In this document: positions 13,222-24,585 of the stretch, piece after piece
Numbering within the stretch: position 1 is the first letter of the stretch
How the letters are laid out: each line of letters starts with the position of its first letter
Source: Sclerodactyla briareus
Taxonomy: Eukaryota > Echinodermata > Holothuroidea > Dendrochirotida > Sclerodactylidae
Length of the DNA stretch: 64,000 nucleotides
NCBI GenBank assembly: GCA_026419785.1
Contig: JAODTK010005819.1
Span: 1-64,000 of the forward strand
Direction: 5' to 3'
The notes under the pieces: model-generated
Seen by the model: the letters and a program-made list of their open reading frames with translations, nothing else
What the model was told of the DNA's origin: nothing
The model's database searches: none
Program-made: the position numbers and the translations under genes

Positions 13222-13400
13222 CAGTGGCGTAGCCAGGATGTTACTGACGGGGAGGGGGGGGGACCTGAGTTGACTATTTAAGCGGAGAGCCACAATCAGT
13301 TGGCGCGGAGCGCAATGCGGTATTTTTTTGGAAAAGTGAACCCCTCAGATCGCTGAAATGGCCATTCCCAAACCCTGATGGTGCATTTATGCACTCTATT
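13222..13400 (+). mobile_element. Family B repeat, copy 1
   Basis: Begins CAGTGGCGTAGCCAGG at 13222. A G tract (GGGGAGGGGGGGG) follows, then the diagnostic core AAGCGGAGAGCCAC..TTGGCGCGGAGCGC at about 13281-13312, and a segment like CAGATCGCTGAAATGGCCATTCCC. The same order is found in six other copies in this window. The right end is undefined. Confidence 0.7.
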
Positions 13401-14075
13401 TCTCGAAGTTTTTATGATGATTTTATTACGATTGTTCAGTGGTAGTACAGCTTTTTTCCTCATCCGCTTTTCCCTCCCCCTTGAGTCCCTTCCCCACCCA
13501 CCCCGATGTGTGTATACTAGGGGACGAATATAGGCCAGTCTGGCCAGGCTAATACGCTACGCTCTCTAGAGACTCCAGAACACAGAAAACACATCAATAT
13601 GAAACATGAAAACTAAGGCAGTCCAACAAAAGTTTCCAATTGACAGAAATCTTACCGAAAGCCCGCCTAACATTTACTGTCGTCACGTGTTGTGCACTGT
13701 ATACACACTTGTTGTTACTTGCAAACACAAACTGTGTGAAGTTGGCCGGCACTTGGCACCAGGCTGCCTGCTGTTTGTTTTTACCTTCGGGAAACGATGA
13801 CTACAGTGGGAACACAAGCGCGCGCAAGTCTTCCGATACGACACTCAGGTTTTTAATGGGAAATTGGGCAATTCCAAAAGAAAATCGGGGAAATATGGGG
13901 GGGGGGGTGGCCCAATGCCCCCCCCCCCCCTCCCCGAATCGCGCCCTGCTGGTCATATCTCTGCTACCTGTTAGCTGCCTGCCAGTTTATCATCTGTGGG
14001 ACAGTTACCAAGTTGCTCGAATGCTTCGTTTCTCTTTCTCTCGTTTCTTTCTCCAGTCCGGGTAGAGAGGACCGC
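13401..14075. other. Unassigned DNA with G and C tracts
   Basis: Two adjacent homopolymer tracts, G9 near 13898 and a C-rich run near 13919-13934, resemble the G/C tracts of families A and B, but no diagnostic core is present. Confidence 0.35.
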
Positions 14076-14079
14076 CTAT

Positions 14080-14210
14080 GAAGTCCCCTGTGGGTCCCAA
14101 AAGCGGAGCTCCTGGAAGCGAAACCACTTCGTTGCACTACGGAGGACGCAGTTCGATATTTTGTTATGCCCATATGTCTTTTTCCTGAAACAAAATTTCT
14201 AAATCTTTGG
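14080..14210 (+). repeat. Diverged repeat pair, copy 1
   Basis: The stretch CCCCTGTGGGTCCCAAAAGCGGAGCTCC.GGAAGCGAA at about 14083-14122 resembles 14865-14905 (CCCCTGTTGGGGCCCATGAATGGGGAGCCCC.CGAAGCGAA). Both continue into an AT-richer tail ending AATTTYTAAATC. Confidence 0.45.
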
Positions 14211-14829
14211 TACCAATATAATTATCAAAATCTAGACTTACGGTATTCGCAACTGCTGACGTTGCGTCGGACATCACCGGACCTCGGACAGGAAAAGACA
14301 TTTTAAAAACATGTCAGTGATGAATGAAGGACGGCTCGGGAATCCCCTCGTCGCAGAGGTAGGATAGTTGGAGCGTATAGTCCCCACCTGCTCTGTTGGT
14401 GACGCTTTTAGTTTTCCGTACACCCTCTCCAGAATGGCTTTTCCTCCTCCTCATTTCCTGCCGATGCCACCGCTCATCTTGATCAAGTATCATATAACAT
14501 TCTCTTCCTTCATGTCGTGACCACCGTATCTGATGTGGGGGTACACTGCCGAGTCTGAACGCTTGTTAAACAGGACCTCCTGTGTTGGTGAATGCAGGCG
14601 GGATCGTTGACCTAGGCTTGTTCTCGACAGGATGACCCAGAACACTCACTCAGATTTCCAAATCGTTAGAGCTATATAGCTGAACTGAAGGTACGAAAAT
14701 GGCATAATCACTATTTAACCAGAGAAGTTGGGGACTCACAGAAAGAAACAGTCAGTTTTTTGAGTTCCATCCTCATATTTGCCCCTATCTTTGCGCGGAG
14801 CATACCTCTAGTATTGCAACAGGTGTTGC

Positions 14830-15000
14830 ACCTCTGGCCTGGGGTACAGGGGATCTGCCTAATGTCCCCTGTTGGGGCCCATGAATGGGGAGCCCCTCGA
14901 AGCGAAGGTAATAGCTAAGTTGGTGTATTTATAATGGTCCCAGATTGTATTTTATTGCCATGTGCTCATATTATCGACTATAGCCAATTTTTAAATCAGA
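14830..15000 (+). repeat. Diverged repeat pair, copy 2
   Basis: Partner of 14080-14210, as described there. The interval between the two copies (14211-14829) shows no recognisable feature. Confidence 0.45.
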
Positions 15001-16295
15001 ACCATAGTGGCAAAACTTTCCATGAACAGAATTCACAGATAAAAGGTTTTACAGAAGGGGGGTGGGGCAGCGATTAGAGACTCGCTTAACTAGCTTAATG
15101 TGCCTTCAGCTGCTGAACCAACAAAATCCCGTAAATTGCATCTTAAGAGTTGTCGACACTTGTTAGGTTCGCTCTATCTCTCTAACTTTCTATCTATCTT
15201 TTTCCCTCCTTTTTCTGGGAAGAGGTGGGAACCAGGAACTCCCGGCCTTATATCCGTCTCCGCTAAATCTTATATGGCCTAATAGACTTATTAACGATAT
15301 GTTGATTGCCCTTTTCATCGGATTCTTATCTGTAATTTTCCAAATATTTTTAATGTTGGTTAATACTTTAGGCCTCGGGTTACATTAGCTCTTTGCTAAT
15401 CGAGTCTTTCAAAACCCATCATTCATAAATGTGAAAATTAATAAATTGCTGGAAATGTTAATTGTGTAGGAATCTTCAAAGTTCTGGTATAGCGCCGCGA
15501 CATTAAAAGCTAGCATCGAACAACCATACATGAGCGGACTACATTGAACCCCGTAAACTATGGGAACAAATCAACTGAAATTAAGACTGAATGTCCCTTT
15601 GAATGAATTATTCCAGCCTTTCCCAGTGAATTTTCCTACTTCAGTCTTCCAAAGAGAGAACAATTCCATCTTGCATTTTTAGAGAGGAAATGGCACCCCA
15701 TTGGAACATTTGAGGGGAGCGTGGAAGGAATGTATTAAAGGACAACTGCAGGCTTGGATAACGGAAGTTTATATCGTGGACAATGACAAACTGTTACTAT
15801 AGGTCAAAACCCTTTCAATCCGGTTCCTTGGTGAGTTATTAGCCTCAAAGTTTGGTCCATTATGCCAGATGATTAGGGAGAATCCCCGTTTGCGCATATA
15901 ACGCATGACGTCACACTTGGACAACCCTGGGAAGTTATGTCATGTATTTCATTGTTTTTCAATTTTGTTGCCATAGTCAACATTTAGCAGAAGTTCCGTC
16001 TTTCTCTCACAAGTAACCATCAAAACCGCTACCAACCCACGCTACTGCTAGCAATCCTCTCCCATGGACTAAATGCCTCTCGAATGAAATGATGTGAATT
16101 GCATAGAAAACAACGAATGTTCGTATGCCGTCGTTCAAGTATGAATCATTTTTATTCTTGCATGATGGTATGCTTTTTTCGATTCTTGCGCAATACACAC
16201 GCACAACTTCAGAGGACTGTAACTCCGTACGACAGTCGTATGAACTCGGGTTTGGACCTGACGCATTCAGTTTTTCCCTAGCTAATGTATTAGCC
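15001..16295. other. Unassigned DNA
   Basis: No gene or repeat is recognised. The last few hundred bases may include the 5' part of the Gag relic that becomes recognisable at about 16300. Confidence 0.4.
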
Positions 16296-16299
16296 TCTT

Positions 16300-16860
16300 T
16301 ACTTCTTCTGCAAACCTCAGGTTAATGGGGACACTTTGTTGTCACCGGCGAGAACCAGGGAAAAAGATTTTGAGAACTGGTCACTGGCTGGGCGAACACA
16401 ACTGACCCAAATCGAGTCCGATAGTGCAACGTTTCAAATTTAATAGCCGCAAGCATCAATGTCCTAATTTGTCACAGACGGCTTGCAACGGATTGCGGAA
16501 TTCTGCGATTATGGAACGAACCTATATAGATAAGGGAATGCTGCGTGACCGAATTGTTTGCGGTTTCGGGGAGACTCACACGGAGAGCGGCCGGTCGGCG
16601 CAATCGCCCTCAGCAGGTCTAAACTGTCTAGGCAGAGCAGCAGTAAGAGCTGGACTTATGTTAAGAGTGATATCCGATACCTGCTGCCTCATATCTGACA
16701 CCCACGCGATTTATGCAGTGCGCCACCACAATATATGGCCCTTCTCACTGACCGCACCCACGCTTGGAAACTTGGACGAGACGATTAATTCAGCAGTCTG
16801 CATATTTTTTACTATGGACAAAAAAGGACAATCTAGGTTCAGGAAAGGCTGAAACAATAC
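16300..16860 (+). pseudogene. Ty3/gypsy-type Gag relic
   Basis: Gag forms the particle of LTR retrotransposons. An 142-codon frame at 16424-16852 begins with a stretch like VQRFKFNSR and contains LRDRIVCGF at about 16530-16562. Both are hallmarks of invertebrate Ty3/gypsy capsid proteins (usually 'RF.F..R' and 'LRDRLVCGI'). Upstream, in shifted frames, PAR-REKDFE and LVTG at 16340-16385 fit the usual 'P.KP.EK.FEELV' segment. After VCGF the frame shifts, and no intact CCHC knuckle can be read. It is followed in the same orientation by RNase H and integrase remnants, so it belongs to one element. It is frameshifted and non-functional. Confidence 0.65.
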
Positions 16861-16934
16861 TGTCTTAACAAAGACTAGCATAAGCCTACTCACAAATGGG
16901 CAAAGGGGTCAATTTTGAAGATACTTCATTCACA

Positions 16935-17115
16935 ATATGTGTATGATAGAAGTGTATGCTTCTTTACTGATCACAACTCACTACAAGGTTTTGTAGTGGA
17001 AGGTAAAATTATTCCTTTGATGGCTTCAGCACGTATTGTCGGATCGGCACAGCTTCGGATTATGAGCTAAAGTATAAATCAGGCTCGACGAATCAAAATA
17101 GTGACGCTCTATTAT
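16935..17115 (+). pseudogene. Ty3/gypsy-type RNase H and connector relic
   Basis: The plus strand reads FFTDHNSLQGF...PLMASARI at about 16950-17040. This matches the RNase H segment 'TDHKSL..' and '..ASARIQRW' of Ty3/gypsy Pol. After a frame change it reads ASDYELKYKSGSTNQNSDAL at about 17053-17115, which fits the connector 'YDYEI.YR.G..N.NADALSR'. The protease and nearly all of the reverse transcriptase, normally about 1.3 kb, are missing between Gag and this point. That implies an internal deletion. Two frame breaks are needed to read it. Confidence 0.75.
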
Positions 17116-17394
17116 GGTAGATTACCCGAGCACCCGAGAAGCAGTGGCTACTCTATGGGCAGATGGGAGGTTGTATTGTGCTATAAAGTTCTTTGCAAAT
17201 ACACCGGCCAGTGCAGATAATTTGCAAAGTGGACAAGACGAGATCCTCTGCTATCCTAGGTTCAATCTCTCATTCGGATAGGTTGAGAAATAATAATGAT
17301 TGGTGATGACGTTATTTCGAGCGTATTGTAGGGCTGAGTTGTCAGAATGAAATTGTCGTGTGGGTGGTCCGGGGTGGTGGTGGCGCCACGAAGT

Positions 17395-18220
17395 ACGGAG
17401 GCTGTTGAGGGACACCCAGGCATAACAAGGATAGAGCAAATGGGAGCTGTGACGAGTGGCCCGGCATCTATAGATCGTTTAAGGGGCGTGTACTAGCAGA
17501 ATCAACTCCACCAAAATCTGCCTGCAGCTGCACCCCTTAATCTTTGACTGTGGACAAGTATAATAGGAATCGACTTCACTGGACCTTTTCTTGGCAAGAT
17601 AATATGAACGCCGTTGATCAACCGAAGTGGAAAAGGCTGTACCCATGAACACACCGACATCACGAGCTACGATGTATAAGGTGAGATCGAGTTTTCGCTA
17701 CTCATGGATCGTTAGAACTGGATGTCAAAGACAATGGGCAAAAACCGCATTCTCGCAAGATTTTTCTAAGAAGAATGTCAATGACCATTCTTGAGAAGAA
17801 TGGTCAAGTATGTTTCAACCGCTATACATGCCATCGGGCATCAAATAACGGGCTGTTGGCTAGTGCTGTGAGAGTGCGTGAGATGACCGCACGGAGGGGA
17901 CTCCTGAAACCAAACTCGCCTGTCTGATGTTCCACTATCGCTCCGCAGCTGGGTAGACTCCTTCCCTGCTGCTGATGAATAGAAAGGTCAGAACGCATTT
18001 GAACGTTTTCAATCCAGATCTCAGAGGACGTGTACGCTACAGCCAAGCTTTCTGCAGAAAGAACAGCATGGTGCTACCGCGAAGTGTTGTCGATGAGAAT
18101 ATTCTGCCGGCGGGTTCATAGTAAAGGCACCGGGCGGGGCGATCATCAGCTGCTCGAGACCATGTCTTCTGCGGTGGAGTTAGACGATCAACGGACTGAG
18201 CACCTGCTCATGGTGGGATG
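17395..18220 (+). pseudogene. Ty3/gypsy-type integrase relic
   Basis: Integrase inserts retroelement DNA into the host genome. The zinc-binding region shows GHPGITRIEQM (from about 17410). The catalytic core shows IDFTGPFLGK (17567-17600), supplying the first catalytic Asp, and FATHGSLELDVKDNG (about 17690-17738), supplying the second Asp. The third segment reads HRASNNGLLASAVRV (about 17830-17880) where 'HPASNGLAERAV' is expected, so the catalytic Glu appears lost. Downstream are TPETKLACLMFHYR, LLMNRKVRTHLNVFNPDL, and a C-terminal module ending VELDDQRTEHLL (about 18170-18212) like 'VELDDGR.WRRHVDQL'. Stops and frameshifts interrupt it. No flanking LTRs were recognised. Confidence 0.85.
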
Positions 18221-18688
18221 ACACTAAACAATTAAACGCAGCTCTGTATCTTCTATTTATGTACAAACTGCATAAATTTAACGTGATACATCCTGATACA
18301 TCCTAGGTTGTATATAGTGTTGACAATTTCTCTTCAGGTTTACCATCTCGCGAGCAGAAATAATGGGATTTACATTCTACATATAGGCAACCCACATTAT
18401 CTATAATATGGACTGAACATGCTCTTGGTTCGTGGAGCTATTGTTGGTAATTCTTTTCATGACACGTAAAGGACCTGACCTCACGTCTGAACAATGGTGT
18501 TCATCCTTTTCATATGTGCGAGCCCACATACCTAATCTGAGTTCGGTTGGTGCGTATATTCGCTATAGATCTCGTTAGTAAGCAGTAGTAACAAGCAGTT
18601 CCCCACTCCCCCCCCCCCCCCACAAATAACTCACACACAACTCTCACACTCACGCACGCACACACGAACACCCCACAACACGCACCGA
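18221..18688. other. Unassigned DNA with a C tract and CA-rich segment
   Basis: A short duplication of GATACATCCT lies near 18285-18305. A run of C (18607-18620) and a degenerate CA-rich stretch (18628-18680) precede the foldback element. No LTR is recognised. Confidence 0.4.
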
Positions 18689-19104
18689 CTATGGTGCGCC
18701 CACCGAGCCATAAGTCCAGAAATGATCATAGACAATTTAAATGTCAGTTACCTGGGAAATCAGCGTATGCCAGTTCCTCGCGCTCTGATTGACAGTTTCG
18801 ACCAATCACCAGCGCGAGATATTGGCATCTGACAAGTTCTCAGGGTAAATGACATTTAAATTGTGAAATAAACGATTTTATCTATAAATATGACTCTTTG
18901 TTCATAAAAGCGTCGGAACGGAAAACTTTGAGTGACCCAGCGGCCAGCGAATGGGAGTTTGAAAACTTGCAATGACCAATGTATTGACTAAATGACAGTT
19001 CCTGCGAATAGACAGTTTCGTCAATCAGAGCGCGAAAGCGGACATATGACAATTCATATTGACGTATGACAATTTCTAGACTTATGGCACGTTGCGCACA
19101 ATAC
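18689..19104. mobile_element. Foldback / MITE-like element
   Basis: The left end (TATGGTGCGCCCACCGAGCC, then ATAAGTCCAGAAATGATCAT, 18690-18729) is an imperfect inverted copy of the right end (19066-19103). Inside, a second inverted repeat pairs GACAATTTAAATGTCA.TTACC (about 18731) with its complement ending near 18864, and TGCCA..CTCGCGCT..TGATTG with its complement. No coding capacity is present. This is the structure of a non-autonomous foldback DNA transposon. A target-site duplication is not obvious. Confidence 0.65.
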
Positions 19105-20145
19105 ACGCCTGTCTGAATGGTCTGACTGCAGATCCAGAAACTATTTTGCCACAGGGAAAGGAATAATTGAACCGTGCACTCTAGAATACGCAGTTCAATC
19201 TACATGTTAACTGTGTGTTCGACTCGCATACACAGGCCTCACACTACAACACCATTTTTTTTGTTCCGGAGTGACAACCATGGATTCTTCTGCCCGTCAG
19301 CCCTCTACAAATAGGTTCCCTAGTGTACCCGATTCGCGGACCGTTACCTTCGAGTAGTTTCGCAATGTAGTCAATGAATGACGGAAATCTTATGAACGAA
19401 TGGTCACTGGTAAGAAAAACAGTGCCACCCTGTTATTTCGTTATTTCTAAAAATGGGAGTTTAGGGTTTAAATGAAAAGTGGCGATCTGTTTGCTCCTCT
19501 GTGCGTCTACTCAGGGTGAGGGAGAACTAAAGATATTAGCAAATGTGGAATAGCATTATGAGGCCAATGTAGAAAGATGAAGAGCGACCAACTAGGAAAC
19601 CGAACGCAAGAGCGCAAAAGGAGCCAGGAATCAAATAACCGAGGAGGACACACGTATTGGACAAGATATCACGATGTTACTTCATTCCACTCTCCAAAAC
19701 AGCATTAGACAGGCATTGAATCTATCGATGTCAATAGGCCTAGATACTCCAGAAAATTTAGTAGCTGATTTCTTTTTTATCTTGTTTTGTATCTTGTTAA
19801 ATGAAATAGGACCAAACTAAATTGTACCAACTCTGGAGTCGCCCAAAATTGCCACTCTATCGCAAGTGAAAAACAACTCCGAATCGAAAAATGTGGTTCG
19901 GGAAAACGATCGAAAATGCCAGATGAGCCCCTATTTAGCACCCGAACCGCGGAACCGCGACCATGGTGACACTGCGTCTCCCTCGGCAGATCAGTTCACA
20001 AGTAAGCCAAATCATACAGCACAGGATATTGTGGGATCTCTTTTCTTCTCGAACGTGGCTGTTAGGGGGAATTCCTTTATTATTGCAATTTCCAGCATTC
20101 GGACAGGCTGGACCCAAAAATTGAGGGGTCCATTTTTCCGACATG
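19105..20145. other. Unassigned DNA
   Basis: No feature is recognised. Open frames at 19866-20150 (plus) and 19935-20159 (minus) overlap and show no domain. Confidence 0.4.
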
Positions 20146-20340
20146 GTTAGGGCGGCCATTTTGGATTCAAAATTGTCGCCAATATCTTATAGGAATATGA
20201 TCATAACTCTCTCGTCATAGCACCTACATACTGGTATCAGGGACTATACATAATGCTGTCGGTACCGTGAGATATGATGGCCAATATCACCATCACCCAA
20301 TGAAGATGCAGGCCATCTGAATTTAAAATTGTAAAAACGC
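20146..20340. repeat. Degenerate repeat with GCGGCCATTTTGGATTCAAAATT motif
   Basis: GGCCATTTTGGATTCAAAATTGT at about 20153 recurs in diverged form as GGCCATCTGAATTTAAAATTGT at about 20312. A related GATGGCCAATATC lies between, at about 20277. Similar ATGGCGCC/GGCCATTTT words recur near 33940 and 37460-37650. Confidence 0.4.
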
Positions 20341-22180
20341 TATGGGGACGGTTCTTCAGTTGGGCTTACCATGACACAGGTGTTCGATTCTTAGTACTTT
20401 ATAGGACTAATCAGGCTTCCCTGGGATCAGAGATAGAAGTGTTAGCTATTACGGAATACTGTTGAAAAACATTACAGCGGCGCATTCCACCGCGTACGTA
20501 CCGATTTTATTGCAAACAGAACCGCCAATGGTATCAATCGCTACCGGACAGTTGAATACCAGAATAACGATATTTCCATATTTTACAACTGAAAAATCTG
20601 ATCCTATCAGCCAGCATTTGGCGTAACTCACGTAGTTGAACTTATGTTTTAGTAGTTGCTAAACGGGGGGGGGGGGGGTTGGGTGTGTTGTTGTTTGGGT
20701 TTTTGGGTGTTGTTGTGTTGTGTTTGTAAATTATATTATGGTCATGCAACCTGGCCCAGCGTTTTAATACATTTTTTTTCACCGGTTTCCCTTGCATTTT
20801 CCAGTTACTTCATATCATTTATACGATATATGTACATTACATTCATGTTTGTTCTGGCAATGGAATGGAATGATTGGGGGTCATTCTATCACAGCTCTCC
20901 ACAAGTTACAACAGACCCAACAACATCTCATCATCACCAAGCTGAAACGTAATGCATATCCCTACTACCTCACGTTTTACCATTCTGGGTACCCATATTT
21001 CTCCATCGTACGTCGCTAGCTTCACCTCTAGCGTAATCACAACAGGGCTCACAGTAGAGCATTTGCGTAGAGGACGTGTAGGCCACACAGATCGTTTTCT
21101 TCCGGGAAGCTGTTGGTCATGCATTTCGTGTTCCTATTTCGTCTTGTTTTGCACTTGCAGTGAGCTCCGACGAAGTAGTGATAGGATACTATCACTAAAT
21201 CTTCTCCTGGAAAAAAAAAAACAAAAGCATCGGTCCAAGTCAGCGAACACCTTAATTCTGGTTTAATTGTGAGAGCTTTCACTTCAGCCATGGCGTCAAT
21301 GATGGCTGCCTGTCTTAGTGGTAGGAGTTGGAGCATTCTCATCGGTTTATACTCATCGGGTTTCAGCCTCCGCTATTATTTCAGACTTGTTGTGTCGGTA
21401 CTCAGTAGGGTAGCAAGTATAAACAGAGAGCGTGGGACCAACAGAAAGTGTAGGTCAACTGTTTGTCTTAGGTTATGTTCTGGTCTGCTGTTCTGTATGA
21501 TGGGAGATCTGGACAGAGATCTCTCTCCTCTGGTAACTTAATCACTTTGCCGGAGAATCTGCAGTAGTGTTTTTGTGGGCATCCATGGGCCTGAATGTTT
21601 TCAATTGGGTTTTGTCATTTTATTCATACGGTTCCTGGCCATCTTAGGAGGAGGTCATCAGATGAAGCGTTTGTACAAATCACCCCCTTCTGACTCCCAG
21701 TGAGTATATCAGTCTTTGCTGTTCACCAGGACAAGATGGAAGAACAAGATGTTCTTGGGTGGTGTGTCATCAGTGGATGGATTTCCTCCACCGGGCAGGA
21801 GGTGCGAAAATGTTACACCCCTGCCGACGATATAATTGAGCACAGTCGAAGAGAGAAGGCAAGTTATCGCTGGTAATCAACTACGAGCAATACGGCCAAA
21901 TTTCCTGAATGAGCCTACTTGGTTTCTGACAATGGGGTTCTTCTTTCTCAGATATTTGACCTACCGTAATGCACTATTTAAATGTGATAAATGTCCGTAT
22001 TCTCCAGGACTGTCCCAGCAAGCTGTTCCGAATGTTTATTCTCTTGAACTCTCTTACTCTTGACTTTATGTATACAACCTACATGGCCTAATTTGCAGTT
22101 GACTGGGGATGCTCGCGATTTCTTAGTGTGTTACTCACAAAGGTATAGAGGGGGGGGTTTTCACCAGAATATTATGAGGC
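20341..22180. other. Unassigned DNA with a G-rich segment
   Basis: A G13 tract at about 20665 is followed by a T/G-rich stretch to 20730. Overlapping 75- to 104-codon frames on both strands at 20900-21340 show no domain. Nothing is supportable as a gene. Confidence 0.4.
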
Positions 22181-22182
22181 AT

Positions 22183-22400
22183 GGGCGTCAATCCCATTTC
22201 GAAACGTGGGATGGAGGGGGGGGGGGGACGAGGGTGACTAAGATACACTACTAAGCGGAGCGCTACCCGTGGAAAGTTGGCTTGGTTATACCTCCCAGAT
22301 CGCCGGAATGGCAATGCCGTGCCTAAGTGCAAAAACATTTAAAGGTGCAATTTTGGTGAAAGGAAAATTGAGGAGTTGCCAAGCATCTACGACCTCTTAT
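22183..22400 (+). mobile_element. Family B repeat, copy 2
   Basis: Starts CATGGGCGTCAATCCCATTT at about 22181. A G tract at 22215-22227 is followed by the core ACTAAGCGGAGCGCTACC..AAGTTGGC at about 22251-22282, then CAGATCGCCGGAATGGCAATGCC. The right end is undefined. Confidence 0.65.
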
Positions 22401-24450
22401 ATGGTTTTTGAAAGAAAATGTCAGCAAGTGACTACAAACAAATAATACCATGAACCCACTGCAAGTTTACATTTGGGTACCTTGGAACAGATCATTGAGG
22501 GAATTTTGAATGAAATGGGTCATATCAGATTGAAAAATTAAAATTACCCAAACTAAAAAAACGTTGCCTAAATTTCATTGAAGTTCATTAGCCTGTAGGG
22601 TGAACATTTCAGTTTCGCTTCACCCTCTCGTATTTCTCTCCATTTTCGCCCGAATAATGTTCACTGCACTACGCGAAGTTCTCGAATCGACGTCGCTTGA
22701 AATAATGCCACTGCTGGGATGCCTGTGATTATGGTTTTACCCTAACCGTGTTTCCCACGCCACCTTAACTGTACTGTCGACTATATATCGGACAGGAACT
22801 TTGACCCGATCTCAGTCTAAATATTTACCCTTCTTGGATAAGATACTCCAAGGTTTTGTTACATGGTAGACATCATTAGCTAGGAATACGTGTACCAGTA
22901 GGGCGAAGATGTAAAGTCCTGTGTCCTGCCACACAACTAGACAAGAAACCTTTGGGGTCCAAGCACATCGTCCACGATTTCTAAAGTCTTCATACAATCA
23001 TGGGCGTCCGCGCCGTCAACAGAATGGACTTCAAATCGGCCAAAGGGTTTTAATGTTACTTCCGACTAATGACGCTTTCCGCCGATATGGCAGGCGGATT
23101 TGATGAAGATCAGAAGGAAGTTGTTTGCGGAGGAAAAAGGAAAGTAGAACCTAGTAGCGTAGGAACGTGATTTTGAGTGGGGGGCTGAAGTTTGATGACG
23201 GATCTTGGTGAGGGGCTAAGGGGAGGGGTTTCCTCCTCCCCCTTGCAAAATGTTTGCATTTGACGGTGGCAATAGATCGTCAAGTTGGTTGAAAATATAG
23301 ATGCACTCCAGTAAACAATCACTTCATTCCACTCCAGAAATAATTTACCATTTCCACATGTCGTATAGATTCGACTATGTGCTCTGAATCGTGTGCCTTT
23401 CTCTGCAAATCGAATCTGAGGGGCAGTAGGGCCGTAAGTTAAGTTAAGTCTAATCTCACTTTCTGAGGGACCGCGAATTCCCCCACCCCCCTCCTCCCAA
23501 GTTGGAAAAAGGTGTGCATTCAGGTGGCCTTAGAGATGCAGTCTGATGAATTATGACACTCCTAACACTCACTTTGTACCAGAAATAATTCAGTATTTAA
23601 CGAGATGCGACTTGCTACTCAGATCTCTTGATTGTTTTCTGCAAACTTGTACTGAAGCTCATGGCGTAAGTAGGATCCTTCTTTGGAACTGGTGTGGAAT
23701 TCTTACCTAACAGCGGACCGCCAACATAGGCATACGGATCATTCCTATTTAGGTGGCGACAAAATTGCCCGAATATGAGGTGGTCACCGGAAAAATTGTG
23801 TAACGGCAGTCTTGGTAGTACGTGAATCTAATTCCTACCCTAATCCTAAGCATAAAACAATAGACCACTATGATGTTCTAAAATACCGGCAGCCAATCCC
23901 GGCGGTCGTTTTAAATACATGTGTTAATGACGAAAAAAAGTATTATTATTGCGAAATTTGTGCAACATTACAAAAGGGGGTTTTCACACTGGAGGAGTGG
24001 AGGGGGGGGGGGGGGTTGAGTGTCTACCTCCGCCCCACAGTTATCACGGGGGGCCAGCACCCCGATTCCTGCGCCCTGTGTGACACAGGCATGTGATGAA
24101 GTGGAAGTTTCAGGGCAAAGAACACGGGACGGTACGTAATTGGGTGTAAATGAAGGAAAACTATATTCTTTTAGAAATTTCGGACTTTGTTTGGCCAAAC
24201 TTTTGAGCGGTACATACAAAGAACATGAACGATGAATATAAACACACTAATATGTAGGTTATGCAGTTGCCCGGACGGGCCCCTTTTCTAGATAGAATGA
24301 CGCAACCTAATGATTCGGCATTGCAAATTGTTATGATGGGGTATAGCGCTATTTCTCCAATTCGAAGTTGTCGTTTTAATGTTATTTAGTCACTCAAGTT
24401 GGAAACGTGAGTAAAAAGCTGTTCAGATGGAGTTGGCAGGGATCATTGTC
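22401..24450. other. Unassigned DNA with G and C tracts
   Basis: G14 at about 24001-24015 and CCCCCACCCCCC near 23480 are the main landmarks. The flanks lack the diagnostic cores of families A and B. No gene is recognised. Confidence 0.35.
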
Positions 24451-24455
24451 ATAGT

Positions 24456-24585
24456 GTCGAGACCGGTCTCGGTCAGGAATTATTCTTGATAACTGGTCTC
24501 GGTCCCGACTTTCGAGACCGAGACCGCCATACCTACAATGAGAGATCATATGTGAGGGATGAGTCTCGGGCTTCCGGTCTCGACT
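24456..24585. repeat. Interspersed GAGACCG / CGGTCTC repeat
   Basis: GAGACCGGTCTCGGTC at 24459 is an almost perfect palindrome. Further copies follow: GGTCTCGGTCCCGA (24497), GAGACCGAGACCG (24513), GAGTCTCGGGC and CGGTCTCGAC (24560-24583). Confidence 0.75.

Larger units (their letters stand above)
16300..18220 (+). mobile_element. Decayed Ty3/gypsy-type LTR retrotransposon
   Basis: Gag, RNase H and integrase remnants lie in the canonical order and orientation within 1.9 kb, where an intact element would need about 4 kb of coding sequence. The shortening is explained by loss of protease and reverse transcriptase. The order RNase H then integrase is that of Ty3/gypsy and not Ty1/copia. No primer-binding site, polypurine tract or LTR pair was found by eye. 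Confidence 0.8.

Noticed and set aside
16424..16852. Host gene exon
   Set aside because: The RFKFNSR and LRDRIVCGF motifs and the downstream RNase H and integrase relics fit a retrotransposon Gag instead.
20449..20631. 60-codon minus-strand frame followed by a GTACGT donor-like site
   Set aside because: The donor lies inside the open frame, no acceptor is convincing, and the product is unrecognised; below my threshold for an exon call.
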